Source: Oreocharis arfaki (Eukaryota > Chordata > Aves > Passeriformes > Paramythiidae). From it: DNA of 64,000 nucleotides. The stretch lies in contig VZRR01011614.1 of the NCBI GenBank assembly GCA_013398015.1, positions 1 to 64,000 of the forward strand, read 5' to 3'. A program made the position numbers and the translations under genes. The notes beneath the pieces are model-generated. The model was not told the DNA's origin and made no database searches. It saw only the letters and a program-made list of their open reading frames with translations. Each line of letters starts with the position of its first letter. Within the stretch, counting starts at the first letter, position 1. Positions 12,236-26,119 of the stretch are shown one piece after another.

Positions 12236-15200
12236 TGCAACCTCCTCTCAGGCACCTGCAGAGGGATCCGTAGTTCTGAATTACAGAAAAAGGTTGCCAG
12301 AACAGAATTAACTTCAGAACAGCAGTCAGACCATTTGAGTGTCACATATAAGCTACACAGCAAGGAAACTCTGTCTTCAGGCCCAGTCTTTCTCAGGGCT
12401 TAAATATCTGTATCAGTTTGGGATTTGCAGGTTTTCTAGACCACAACAGATAATTTCTAAAGCAGAGGAGGAGCCGTTTCAGACACTGCCTGGGAGCAGC
12501 ACCCCCCCGCTCTGTGTATGGTAGTACCACTGCCTGAGCATCCTGGCTGCACTGCTGGCATCAGAGAGGATTGAAACCCACACACCTACGCTCCTAAAGC
12601 TACTGGAGTTTTGCAGATGTTTAGGGGGAGAAAGATTTTTAGCCTGTCAGAATTCAGAAGCCACATTGCTGGACCAGAGCTGTGCTTACTGTGGTGAGTG
12701 GAAGACACCAGCAGTGTTTTTGCAGAGATGGGAAGAGCCATTCCCACTGCAGCATCATTAGAGCAGGATGCTGAGGAGGAAATGGCTGGCTGTCTCATGC
12801 CAGGTCTCTCCCATGGATGAGTTTCATACCCACCAACCAACTTCACATACTTGGGGACAGGATGTCACTGCCCCTCTTTTACCCAATTGTTTGAGCAAGA
12901 GTGTCAACAATCACTATTTCCAGAAGAACTTTTAGGTACCAGCTGCTGAATTGCAGTCGTAGAGACTGACAGATATGATGGAAATTCTATAGTCCACAAG
13001 CACACTCATCATTTGGGTCCCAAAGGAGGCTTGGAAATGTCTGAAAATCACCCTTTAAGACTTATGCACCTGATTTTGCTAAACTCCTTGAATTTCTCTG
13101 AGATATGACTGCAGGTAGGGACATATGAATTAGAAAAGACAAGAATGAGAACAGATTAGTATTAAACAAGCAATATAGTATGGGAGAATATGAATTATGC
13201 AATACCTGATAGTTTATTAACTCTCTTTATTTGGCATTCTGCAGTGATAAATCTTGAGAAAAGACTGTTAGTGCCATTTGGGGGACAGAAGTCTGAACAA
13301 GTGAACAAGATTGGTTGTGCCTTTGGAGAAACAAATATTTCTGCATGTCACTGTTCAAATCTGGCAACTGAAACAGGCAAAGTTATCAAAAAGAGATAAC
13401 TAGAATAATGGATGTTAAATAATGGCATGTCCGTAAGATTTTTAAACTCTAGATTTAAAATTCACCTAATTGTGAACAGAATACAATCTCCCCAATGTAT
13501 CAAATCCTTCATTTTTCACTAAAAATGAACAGTCTAAATTTAATCTTGACTCCATAAAATTATCTTTTTCTTAGCAATGGCCATAAAGAAACATTGTGCT
13601 TCTAAAGCTACCCAGATCTATTTGTGAGGATGGCAACACAAAGATACTGCTCCAGAAGCAACTTTAACACTTACCAAAGTCACTCACGGATTTTTATTTC
13701 TAGTCAGGAAGATTTTGACTGTATAATCTGGGCTGCTATGAAGCACCAGTGACAGACAAACAATTTCTGCTTCAAAGCCCATAAATTCCTATTGAGACGC
13801 CTCCTCACTTTCCAAGGGCTGTGTAGATTTGCAGTTTTTAAATTATATTGTGTGACACAGTGGCTGTTAGCCGCTTCTGTTAAATATGTACCCCCACCTG
13901 CATAAATAGAAGGTCTGTGTATACACATACAGAGGTCTCAAAATGGGCTATGAATTAAGAAATCCTACATCTTTGGGAAGAATTTAGTTGGATGTATACT
14001 GGAAGTCTACTTGAAGAGTCCTTCTCTCCTCTTGGCCCAACCTCAAATTGTACCAATCAAACACTGCAACCGCCTCTGGAGCCGTGTCGTGCATGGGCAG
14101 ACCTCGGTCTCTTCTCACAGGGGTCACTCCTGCTGCTGACACCCTGCCATGGTCACCCAACACAGCAGGAGGCAGAAGGAGGCAGCACCACACTTCCAGT
14201 TTCTGCACCAGCTGAGTGTCAACACCTGCTTTGGGTGTTTTGGTACATCCCAGACTGAGCACTCATTTCTGAAATATGCCACTTGGGAGGCACTGGAAAC
14301 ACTGGCAGAGCCTGAGGTTTTATTATATAAAGCCTTCTAAGAAAGAAATTAGTTAGAATGAAGAATGGAATTATTTGGAGAGAATGTCCTCGCTGGTTTC
14401 AAAAACCTGCTGTGTAACTGGGAGAAATCCAGACTTGCAGACAGCAGAAATGGAGGAGCTGGTGAATCTGCAGCATCAGAAAGGAGAGGAAATGTCTTTT
14501 CAAAAAAGTGCAGACTTACTGGCACCTCAGTAGAGAACATGCAAAGATATAATTTTCATATGTTTAAATGGTTCTGAAATGTACAGGGTGGAGACACCTG
14601 GAGTGGCTATTCCCACACTAAAAACAGTTTGCCTTATTCTGCAAATTACCTTTATCATCCACACCTGGAATGAATCCCCTTGTACTCTCTTCTGTCACAA
14701 GGAACACTGAGCTCCAGCGAGTCTTTTGAAGGCATCAGTGCTCCCTCAGGTGAAACTCAGCAAATGCTGCTGCTATATATAGCATCTACTAGATTGGAAA
14801 CCCCTTCATCTCAATGTGATCCTATATTCTGCATCATAGCAAAGAAGAATCTCGAAATCTGAAGAACAAGATTGAGATGCAAGAGACTGATGGAAGGACT
14901 GCTCTGTATCTTAGAGAATTAGACATGTTTATTACAGAATTTTCTTAGTCATATGAAAATACCACATAGGGAGCTTAATTTCACTCTGGTTTTCAGTATT
15001 AGGCAACATTTGGAGGCATTTCAGGCGGCATTGTGGGATGAAATAAAAAGAAATAATTATTTGTCTGTGATTAAAGCATTAAAATGCTGCAGTTAGAAAT
15101 CAATTATTATTCTAATCACTTTGAGCCCTTTGTAGGACTGGAGCTGAAGTCTGACCACAAAATTCTGCACTTCTGAAGACTAGTCAGTTCTCAGAAGTGT

Positions 15201-18200
15201 GAAAATGCTCAGGGAAAAATAATCTGTTTGGGTCTCCACAGGCAAACTAGAGTTTAGGTTTGGTAATATTCAAACAAACCAACAAACAGAAAAGGCTCTC
15301 TCCATTTTCTAGCTGTAGACAATTTCTCTCAAGAAAATCCAAATGAAGTACGACTGCACCAGTTTTCCAAAGGCTTTATTCTTTGCTATGCCCTACTTTT
15401 TATTTCTTTCCCTCAAGTAATGTCCCTGGGTTTTTCTGCTTTATTCTCATCATGATTTTGTTTAGCAGTGGTCTTCCTACAGCAGATTCAAATAGTGCTG
15501 CTGTTTCTCATTCAAAACTGAGAAAGCCTCTAACTACTTTAAGATCAAGGAAAACTGGATAATCAGTACTGGTAATGCTCTGGAGAGCACCCATGTGGCA
15601 GGTTACCTAAACAGGAGTATACAGAATTAAATCTTTCCAGTCCTCTCCAGGGCAACCCCATATTGATCAGTGTTCCCAGAAACACACCTGTCTTTTTCCA
15701 ATGCCCTATAGCCTGGTGGGAACCAAAGACACACAATGCTTGATCGCTGACTTGTACAAATACTGAATCCAGAGACATGATTTCAAGAATGATAACACAG
15801 AAATATAACATTTGCTTCTAAGTACTTTTCCTTTGCTACCTGGCTAGAAGCTACAGCACTTGTACTTTCTTCTGCACATTTAAATCCTTAGCAATATAAG
15901 TGAAAGCTTCTCAGTTTTGGGCTCAGCAAGGACAAGAAAAACATTGTATACAGTTTTAGGATCTCTGTGGCTTTCATTTAATCCTCAATATGTAGGTTTT
16001 GGCATCCAGAGTCAAACAACATTTCTGAGATTAGGCATTGGAGAGAAGGAGACGAAAAGCAAGATAAAAACAAACTGAAAGTGTCATCAGCACAAAGCCA
16101 GAGGTGGTTGAAGGTGGGGTTTTGAGCTGTTTTCTTCTAAACATCTGCTAAGGCTGAAGCACTGATTGAAAACAACTGCATTTGAGAGGCTGCTCTGACT
16201 GCAGTAATTAGTCCTACAATCACTGCATGCAGGTGTTTAATTACCAAGGTCCCACTAGCAACATGGTTTTATTGAACTGGCGTTTCATTTTGTGGCCTTT
16301 ACTGATGTGTGTTGAGACTTGATGAGATAGTGTCCTTGAGAGAGCACATCTTTGACCTTCAGGGTTTATTTCGGCTCTCTGGAAACAGGCAGCCCCACAG
16401 GCATGCACAAGCCCAGGGCTGAGCATCATGGTGGGAGAAAAACAGGCTGTGCAAACAAAGGTTACCCACTAAGGCACATCCTCCGGGAGGCAGGCGTTCA
16501 TGTTAGCTCCTGTCTTCCAGGACACACATCACCTTTTAACCAGCCATTCCAAGATCAGATTAGAATTTTCCCTCATTCAGAGCAGCACCGAAACTATGTG
16601 CACACTGCAGAGCCATTTTAAAAGTTTGGTTGTTACCTCATATTAGATCGAAATCTCCAGGATAAACTACACTTAAAAGTTCTTTGCTAGTCTCCATAAA
16701 ACAAGAATAAAAGTATGTAATCTGTTTTACTGCTTTAAACCGTCTCCTAAATGTCTCAAAACAGGAGCTCCTTTCTAAACAATCAGTTGGAGTCAGCTTC
16801 ACGTTTCTTTCCCAGAAGCACAAAATTCCTATTCCAATGTTATGAACAAAACAATCTTCACGCTGAGACTAACAACTACGTACTTAAAGAGTGGTGCAAC
16901 CACCTTCACTTTTGCAGCAAAAATAACCAATTTTTATGAGGTTTGTTATTCTCTTCTCAGGAAGGCGGATGATTGGAAAGAAACAGAGAGTAGAGTTGGC
17001 CCAGTGGACTAAGCAACGTTCTTAAAAATTTCTGCCAATTAAATCCAATGTTCTCTAGCATTTGTGATGATTCTTTGTGTATTTCTCTCTCCTTCTTTTC
17101 TACGTATGCTGCCAGTGACCACAACTGAACTTCTGAGGCCCTTCCTCTGGGATTCATTCCCAAGAACAGAAGAAATACACTTCCCTGAAGATGTTCACAC
17201 CAGAAGTTCCAGCGCTAAACTCATCACTTCTTTCAGAAGAACAATACATTTTATAAAGACATTTAACTCTGACTTGAACAACAGTAGATCCATCACATCC
17301 AACAGCAAGTTGTCTCCCTAATTACTTTCATTTTCAATCTTGTGCAACACACACACTCCCAAATATGTATTGTGATGGTGTCATCCCCTGAACCAGTCTC
17401 CTCACTACTACAAGCTATCTGCTAATCTTCAGACCCAGTGCTCTCCTCATTTTGCACAGATTTGGCAAGGTTGAGAAGCAGCTGACACTCAGCTTTCTCA
17501 CCTTTTAAAGCATTTACAGCAAATTTATGATCCTCTCTCACCATGTGCACAAGAATATTGGAGGCATTTTTATGAGAGGAAGGCTGTCAATCAAGATCAG
17601 TTCTTTATGGAAAGGATGTGATTTAACCAAATGGGAATTAAACCAGGGGAGCCTTATAAACCAAGCTATGAAGGATGCCACATATGACAACTTGGTGTCA
17701 CTGTCACTGGTGTGAAGTTGCAGGCAGAGCCCTGAGCATGTGAAGCCCATGACGAATGGACACCTAACCCATCCCCATGTTGACAGCTTCAGGATGCCAG
17801 AGACAGAAGGCTCTTCTTCCAGCTGTCATTTTTCGGCCTTCAATAACCTCAAATAGTTAATGAAAGCTGGAGTGGTCTTCTCCTGACAGCCATGACATTG
17901 TTTTCTAAGAGCTGTTCACTCCAAACCTGCTGCCAGGACTACCCTGACCATAAAATAAACAAACCTCACAATTTTATGTATCGTGTTGGCTTTACAAATC
18001 TGCTACAGAAGCACTGAAGTCTGCAGCTCTTGTTTCACTCCTGACAAAAGAGAAACATCACATGGTGCTGGGAAGGGCAGAGTGACTACTGCCATGAAAC
18101 TGAAGCGTATGCTGCCAGAAGTTCGCTCCATCCCCACCAGTAGAATTTCTGGAGGACACACAGGATGCATACAAAATGTATGGGTAGAAACATCAGGATT

Positions 18201-19101
18201 AATTCTGCAGAACACACAAGAGCAGTGCTGTGTTTACACCCCAGACCAGCCCAGAAGGTGCTCTGTGTCTCCTCTTGTATCATCACCAGCCTTCATCCAC
18301 ATCGGGACGTTCAAGCACAGGCTGTGATGAGGAGAGCTGCCCTGGCAGTGTCCCTTACACCACCGCTGTACCCACAGGGCACGTGCTCTGTGGGCAGGAC
18401 TGAGAAGAGCAGTGCTGGACACAGTTTGCCTGGAAATTGCTTTCTGTTGCAATAAGCTGCACCACACAAAGAGGTTTGATGATGGAGCACAGTGGGAAAT
18501 CTGAGCTGCCAGAGGGCTGAGCAAGGCTCCCCCGGACAGCCTCTCACCCACGGATGTGGTCACTTCCTAAACGTAAGAATTTTATGTGACCTCTGTCCCT
18601 CCCAATAAAAGCAACAACTCAATTCACAAAGCAGGACCTTTGTTTTTAATTATCAAGATTTCAGAAACAAAAATACAGGTCTGAGCAATTATCCTCAGAG
18701 AAAAAGCAACAGCAAAACTGGAATGCATTAGCCATAAATGAGGCAATTAAGTCTAACCTTTGCTAACCTGGCAGGTCAGTGGTATAAACAGTATGCCAGG
18801 AGTTATTTGGTCCTATAGATGCCCTTTAAAAAGCCAATTATCTGGAAATGAGTGACTCTGTCAGATGACAATATAGCAGTCCTTCAGAAAGGGCTGGGAG
18901 GGGGGTGTGAGGGGGTGTCCCTCTGCCTGGGCCCACATGCAGCTTTCCAGTATAATTGAACAGTTCTCCGTGTTCAGTGGAAGGCAAAGGTTTCTTTCAG
19001 TGGAAGGTCTTTGGAATTAATTACACTGCCTCTTACTGGGGAACAGTAGGGCACGCTTGCTCGGATGCTATGTCAACACATGAGTAGGTTACTAAGGTGG
19101 A
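12236..19101. other. Intergenic or intronic DNA, no gene seen
   Basis: This is unique-looking sequence with moderately GC-richer islands around 13,990-14,260 and 17,760-18,570, neither CpG-rich enough to suggest a promoter. AT-rich blocks near 15.0-15.13 kb and 18.64-18.89 kb carry clusters of TAAT/ATTA cores and are candidate conserved non-coding elements, judged by composition only. No coding exon is convincing. Confidence 0.5.
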
Positions 19102-19147
19102 AAAAAAAGGTACAAATGCAAAGCAAAAAAAGGTACAAATGCAAAGC
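19102..19147. repeat. 23-bp tandem duplication
   Basis: A 23-bp unit made of seven A followed by GGTACAAATGCAAAGC occurs twice head to tail (19102-19124 and 19125-19147) with no mismatch. A third partial unit begins but decays at once. This is recent slippage at an A-rich site. Confidence 0.9.
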
Positions 19148-22100
19148 ACAAAAAGGCAGAGGACACAGCAAGATGTATGAGAGTGCCAAGCCTCAAAAAT
19201 GCCAGGATGAGACGAAACACAACTAACTCAGTTTGTGTTACTAAAAAAAGAAAGAAGAAAGCACTAGAACGGCTGTCAGGGCACATACACAAACAATGGT
19301 TATGAAGCAGAAAGGACAGGCATGCCCACCCAAGGACAGGAACAGAAGAGGAAAGGAGAGCCTTGATTTCAGTTTGGCTTTATAAACAAAAATGCACATC
19401 TACATGCTGTTTCAGAAAGAGCAGCACATCAGTCATGGGACTTCTCCAGGTGACATGGCTGACCTCACAACAGGCATCTCTGTCAAGCCATGGGGGCGGA
19501 TTCCAGGTCCCTATACAGATTTGGGCTCAATCACTTTGCCTCATCCCTGATTTTTTTTGAAGTTCATGAAACAAACTAAAACTACACTGCCCTTCTAAGA
19601 CTAAGCAAGGGAGAATCAGGAAAACGTGAAAGAAATGCAATGAATGACATTTACCTGCCATCTTTCTTCCTATCTACTGGCCTCTCCTCTCACTGCTGTC
19701 TCGCTCCCATCTTGCTCCATCCTCACTTGCCCCATTGCTCTGAGCATCCATCCCATCTGTCCTTCACTTTCACTCTCCAGCATCCTCAAGCGACAGAGAC
19801 TGTAAAAGGGCATCAGAAACCATGTCCATGAGCTAGCAGCGGGATGCAAGCCAGCGTGGGCCGTGTGGGCACGCATCCGAAGGATGTTGCTGCTGCTTCT
19901 TTGGGATGGGCTCTGACTATCTGCATGATGATCAGGGCACTCATGATGCTCTTGGGGACTCATCTCGTCCAGACCACTATCCCATACAGCCCTGCCCCCA
20001 AAAAACCTTTTAATATTCATTTATTAATTTCCCAACCCAAATTCAGATTACATCAGTAGACTGTTTTCTCCCAGGAGGCTGTAAAGGACACGCTTCACCC
20101 CAGGAGCTGCTGCTCTGTAACAGCAGTTTCTCTGTGTGCCAGCCTGTTACACAGGTTACCTGGACAAAAAGCATCTCCTGGGGTGTTGCACATTTAATGA
20201 GCTGGGGACTCTTAACAAAAACAGATTTGCAAATTTTGTATTTAATAGAGCTTTCAGTATAAGTAACTAAAATGCACAGGCCACTAATTAAGCTGCTTTT
20301 TTTGGTTGATTGTATTAGCAGAACTCTCTGGTTATCTGACTACACGTTACCCTTTACTTAATGGCAACAACTGTTGGTGTACCTGATCTGACATTCATAG
20401 AGCTTTACAGTTCCTTTTCTGAGAGAAAAAACATCTGCAGAGAAAGTAATCCTGTGGTCCTTCCAACGAATGGTAAGACAAAGAGCACACTAAGCTCTTC
20501 TCAGCAGCGCCAGTCTCCTCTGTTATTAACTTCCCACTCAGTCTACTTAATGCACACCCCACTGACACTGGACCCAGCAGCTTGTTTCTTGGAGGTGTTT
20601 AAACAAAGCCTTACCAATTCATCTCTGCTCCCACTGCTACTTTTTTTTTTTCATTTCCTTAACTGCTTAGGTCTGGTTTTTCCCCTCATTTATGTTATCA
20701 TGGCAGCAGTTTCCACACACTTCAAGCCACCTTCTGTTCAATAATCACCAAAGTCTCAATGCTGCTCTCAGCTCTGTGTTGACTCAGTCCTGCTGAGACA
20801 GCCCAAGATTAGGTCTGCTCACCCTGCAGCCTGGACACGTGCTTCCATCGACTCACAATGGGAGAAACATTAGTACAGAGGGTAAAAAAACTTACAATCT
20901 CTATTTAGCCCTTTTGAAATCAGTAAGGGCTCTCGCTCAGATCTGACCTTCAGTCAAGTACGCAGGACAACCACAAAAACACCCCAAAGTCTGAAGGTTA
21001 GTAATGAACACTGCAAGTAAATCTCAAACGCCTAAGAGACACCCATTGGAAAACAGCAGAAAATGTGGAGGGCAGACCTAACCTAGGTGTTTGTCATTAC
21101 TTGTACTACAAGTAACTACAAGTTCAGCAGAGCAGACTTTCTTATTTGTGGATGATGTGTGAATTAGCTCCTTCTGCCATGTAAGATTTACCCACTTCAA
21201 GAAACCGGCAAAAACATGAAAAATAGAAGGCCCATGGAAAAATACGTTTTTTAATTTTCCTTGGAAAATAAAAATCGTGTTTGATTCTACCTCAAAGTAG
21301 CTACTTCTTTAGCACTTGGAAACAAACCCTGTTCTCCTGAAGTCGTGTCAAGGCTTTTACTGAAAAGCACCATAAAGATGATGTTCACAGGTCTGTCTTC
21401 ACGCACATGACTTACAGTCTGAGATTTCTCTTCTTGCCTATATTCTGCATTCAGCTCAGCTTCTTTTCGCATAGAAAAAGTGACCACAACAGTTTAGACA
21501 TCCTGGCAGGCTTGTGCTTGCACATGTAGCATTCAGACATGGTTCTCATTAGATACTGCACAGAAATAAGCTTGATACTCCAAAGATTAGCTTTACAGCC
21601 TTTGTACCGCTGCTCCCTTTGCCCACAGCACATCTCTGCTCCTATTTTTATGGTGCTTCATGTGATGTTCGGGATCTGCAGACCTCCAGCATCCTCTCTC
21701 TGTTGATTCTACCCATGCATGGCCAGTGCCTGCTGCCCCCTGTTTCAGAACCTGGAGAAGTCATCCTACTCGAAGAGGTTTCTTCAGCACCACAGTCAGT
21801 CCAAACCTACCATCTCATGTTTGACCATCCGAATTCCCCCAAAACAGCCTCTATACTGTTTTTTCTTACAGTCTACCTTAAACGCTCATCTCTCATTTAG
21901 CTCAGTTCCTTGGATACTCCCTACATGGCAACCCAAATGGATCTACACTGGCCATCCAGCCTTTCTTACTAATTTACCTCATTCTCACTCTTCCGTCCAT
22001 ATTCTTCTTTCCTCAACTGATTTATCCCATTTCACTGTTTTTAATGTCTCTTCCCAGACGTTATCAATCCAAATATTTTTTTCTCATCCTTTTAAAGATT

Positions 22101-24079
22101 CCAAGTATTCTTTGCTGATTAATTACATGTTGCTCAGTTGGTTTTGGCCAAAGACCCAAATAACAGGTCAGAATCAGCACATTGTAACATCATTGTAACA
22201 TCCCTCTGTCCTCGTTTCTTAACAGGACTTCTCACCAGCACTGTTTCAGGATACCAACCCCATTCCCCATGGTAATTAATGCCCATTTGTGAAGTCCTCC
22301 TACTTCTTAAACTCCAAGAGGACTGTGTGTGAAGTCAGTGCATATGAATTCTTAACCCCAACTGCACACGACAGCCGGAAGACGGATAGTCACTGGTGTT
22401 GAACGCTCTCATGAGCGAGCAGTTTTGACCTCTCCCTGGAAATCTCCCAGCTTCAGAAGAGACTCCAAGCAGTCCTGTCACCTGGAAGAGTTAAATACAT
22501 CATGGCAATGGGTAGCAGAAGGTACCTCAAGTACCAGGAGGGAGAAGACTGGCAAAAGGGAATAGAAACAAACAAAAAACCCACTTTGTCTGAAAGAGTC
22601 TTAACCAAAAGCAAACAATGTCCAGAAATCACAATGTTCCCTTAATATAATGTCCATGGTGGCAATTAAACTGAAGGGAAGAACATGATGCAACATTTGG
22701 GTTTGGAATTGAAACAAACCTTTGCCTTTAGGTCTTTGCTAAACCCAGTGTGCCTGCATTCATACAGGAAAAGTAATCAAGGATTGGAATTACCTCTATT
22801 CATCTGTTTGGGTTATTCTTGCCTCACGGTGCTGTAACAGACACAGAACTCCCTATTCAATTTTCCCAACAAAACCAAATGATTGCCAGTTTGTTTCCAC
22901 ACTCAAACCTGAAATAAAAACAAGGATCCCACACACTCCTTGTGCAGCCTCTATAAAGGGACTCTTTTTTGGAACAAATTACAGTAATATGGATCTTCTA
23001 AGGCAGGGACTCAGCAAACAAAAAAAAGCAAGGGTTATGATCTCCTTTTCTTTTTTATGTACTGGAAAGGCAGGATAAATGGTTTGTTTTGCTGGATGTA
23101 AGACTTCTTTTTGTACAGCACTTTTGTTAAAAAAATTTAGGTATGTGAAAAATGTTACATCTTTACTCCAAAGCAACCCAGAAATATCAGGTAGGAAATG
23201 GGGCTCTGCGTGTTTACCATTGACAGCTTTTCTTCCATTTGCCAGGACTTTAAGACAAATCTATTTTATAGACAACCTACAAAAGAGAACTGTAAACAGT
23301 CTCAAAACAAAGAATTGCCCTGCCTCAGTTAATCAAATTCATTTGTTTATAATGTATGATCCTACTAGTACTCTAGTCTTTCATAAAAAAAAAAATGGAG
23401 TAGGCAGGAGAATCTCACATTACAAAAAGAAACAAAAGCAAAAATTCTAGGCATCATTTTAGCACATCTTAGAAGGGCAACAAGAAGCCCTACTTCTTCC
23501 ATTTTGCAGATGATTACATCAGTAATTTAGGAGCTGCACCATAATTTCCAAATGCATTATCTACAACAGGAAGCCTCAATTAAATCAGTTATTAAACCTA
23601 ATTAATTAAAGTTGCATGATTTCTACACAGGTGCACTAGTTTTTGTTCAAGGGAGTCTTACTTACTCTTGGTCCTTTTTCTAATCAGCCTAAACAAAATC
23701 AATATCTGAGAGCTGATACTGCCTATTGGTAGTCGAAGGATGAATTCCAAGTCATTTAGTTACAATTAATTTGGAAACACTTTCTCTACTACAGAAAGCA
23801 TACTGAAATTGCCTTTTTCTCTGGTCTAAGCATCAATCATTTCACTTGAAGATGGGGAGGTTTGAGGGAATACATCCCTTCACTCTGCAGTATTAAATGA
23901 CTAATTAATGATTTCTAGGTAACATTTTAAGTTAAGAGGGAAAGGAGAACTTAGATGTTAACAACTTGTCAGAGCTTGAGGAAAAGCTCCTGTCACACAA
24001 ATGGCCGTGGCTGTTTAGCCAACACCAAGAACTCCCACAAGCTGCTCCACGCAAGGCATAACACAGAAAGGTTTGCCGT
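19148..24079. other. Intergenic or intronic DNA, no gene seen
   Basis: This is mixed-composition unique sequence with pyrimidine-richer stretches at 19,640-19,800 and 21,620-22,230. The longest frame (159 codons at 21,719-22,198) has no recognisable motif and is low-complexity in T/C. A short perfect tandem repeat lies at 22,180-22,201. Confidence 0.5.
22180..22201. repeat. 11-bp tandem duplication
   Basis: CATTGTAACAT is present twice head to tail without mismatch. It is slippage-type and no function is seen. Confidence 0.85.
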
Positions 24080-24285
24080 AGTTTTGACTCATCTTCCCTC
24101 TCTTCCCACTCACATCCCACTAGCTTTTCTAAGTATTTTTCATTTGGCTTTTCCATTCAACAGCTCCTTCGGATTTTTCTCATGTCTCCTACATTCGTTC
24201 CTTGTCCCCTTTATATCCTCTCTTGTCCTTCTCTCCCTTTGTCTCCTACCTTCTCTCAATTTTTCTCCTCCAAGACAATTCCCAG
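24080..24285. repeat. Pyrimidine-rich tract on + strand
   Basis: This is a stretch of about 200 bp dominated by C and T (many TCTCC, CCCTTT and TTCTC words), with few purines on the + strand. Imperfect and non-periodic, it is better described as a biased tract than as a microsatellite. Such tracts can adopt triplex-type structures. Nothing here shows a coding role. Confidence 0.6.
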
Positions 24286-24875
24286 GCATTTTAAATGTGA
24301 CTGCTCAGCAGTCAAGCAGAAAGGGAAAACCCAGGCACCAAGGGAACCTTACTGCCTAGGTCTAACCTGAAATAGACTGACACGGGAGCAATTAGAATGT
24401 AATTTTATGTAATGAGATGATTTATTCATTAGTACGAGGCAGGGATAAAAGCTTACAGCTGATGAGAGAAGCAGGTTTGTTACAGCTGTCAGTTCCACCA
24501 GCAAAATGTGTTAGTCATTTAATTTCTTTTTTTTTTTTTCCAAACACCAAAAGCATCCTATAATTACATGTATGTGCCCTCCCGTATAGCAGGAGATTTT
24601 GCACAGAGTTCTTTATTTTCATAATGAAAGAAGAACAATTAAAGTGTCATGAGATGATTGGTCTGTCAGTGAGTTTGATTGACCATGTACTACAAAAAAA
24701 CGTATTTTTTAAAATGAATAGTAAGATATTGGAATCAAAATACCCATACTTTTTCACAGAAGGAAGGTTAATAGGTATCAGGCACCTTAGCCAGGAGACC
24801 GATACGAAGATTCAGATGGTTTCTTTTCGAGGACAGCTGCTCTAACAGGAGTCAGCTCTTGTTTCTTTACTGCTT

Positions 24876-25184
24876 TCAAAGCAATTTCAGCATAGAAGTC
24901 TGATTATCAGCATCCAAAGCACTTCTAAAGCTGGGCTTCCAACCCCTACCCATGATTAGTCCCAGCAAAAGATTGCCATGGAAAGCATCTGCATCCCTGA
25001 TGACGTGGAAGAGAATAACAACGTCAAGGCTTTGGTTCATCGTCTCACATACCAGCCACAAGGCCTGAGACTCTGCAGAAAGTAATGAGCACTCTGCTTC
25101 ATCTCTCAGTGATCGCAGCTGAAGAGCACACTTCTCACTTTGCAGTACCTCCTGGTAGAATTCACGGTGGACAGGAGTACTCAA
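24876..25184 (-). pseudogene. Possible decayed coding relic (102-codon frame)
   Basis: The minus strand is open for 102 codons and has a protein-like composition rather than a low-complexity one, with a charged leucine-rich segment (KCALQLRSLRDEAECSLLSA) followed by QALWLVCETMNQ. A one-base frame change near its end would continue the frame (FYAEIALKAVKKQELTPV) for about 35 more codons past the stop. That pattern is what an old frameshifted coding sequence would give. No intron boundary is clear and I do not recognise the family. Random frames of this length do occur in the window, so this is weak. Confidence 0.18.
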
Positions 25185-26119
25185 AGCTTGTCCCTTTCCT
25201 CTCTGCTGGAGAAAAAGAATGCTTAGTCCTCAGCAAAACCATAGCTGAACAATGATTCAGTACTTGGTGGGACTTAGCTGGCAGCAAAACATGGCAGAAA
25301 GGACCCTTGTCTAGTGACAAGTTTCCCAGGTCCCAGGTCATTCCACCCTCCCCCCACTTCCTTTCTGTCCTCCAAGGACTTGGTGTTCTTCAAAATATGA
25401 AATTATGTACTAGACACCAAAGAAAGGTGCTTATCACAGAAACACTGGTGATGATTCACTTTAGGCAGGATTCTCAACCTGCATCAACCAAACCCTGTTT
25501 CTGCTATTCACCACCCAGCAGTGGAGAGCAGGAGCACCACCACTGTGCTGTTATGGGGGGTTTGGGTTGTTTTTATACGTCAGATCTCAGTAATTATATT
25601 AGCATGTGTGGCCCTGTCAATGTTTCAGACATCAAGATGAAACCACAAAGAGCCAGCTCATGATAAAAAGGAAGGCTACTGGTGTCCTGGTCCTCCCCAG
25701 GGCTGTTCTTTCTGGAGTGGGGTGGCCATCTTTTACTCCTGTTCCCCTCCATGACTTGCCAGCACAAGCTGCCAGCTCCTGGTGGGACCTTGAGCTTGCC
25801 TGGGGTTTTCCCCAATCAGGAAACTGCCCACCGATCATCATGATTCCCCTCTTACCTGCTGAATGTACCTGCAACAGCGCCGATCACCTCAGCAATCCCT
25901 TGTCATTCAAGCAACAGAAGATTTTTCTTTCAGTTAAACTACACCTAGTATTTTCAGATTCAAGCTTTACCCCATCACGAACACATGCAAAGTACTTACA
26001 CGTCTGCTCAGCTCTGCAGGTGTGCAGCAATCCGTTCAAACACCTCCTCCAAGACATCTCAGGAGGGATCTTCTCTTTACTGGGGCAGAGGGGAAGCACC
26101 TGCCTGTGCCAAATACCAG
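25185..26119. other. No gene seen between relic and CR1 copy
   Basis: This is unique sequence of average composition. A 173-codon + frame runs from 25,606 to 26,127 and ends at the CR1 boundary, and an 80-codon frame overlaps it on the other strand. Neither shows a motif or splice support, so both are left as chance frames. Confidence 0.5.

Noticed and set aside
11813..12403. 196-codon + frame
   Set aside because: It crosses the CR1 fragment and mixes transposon sequence with unique flanks, so it is not a gene.
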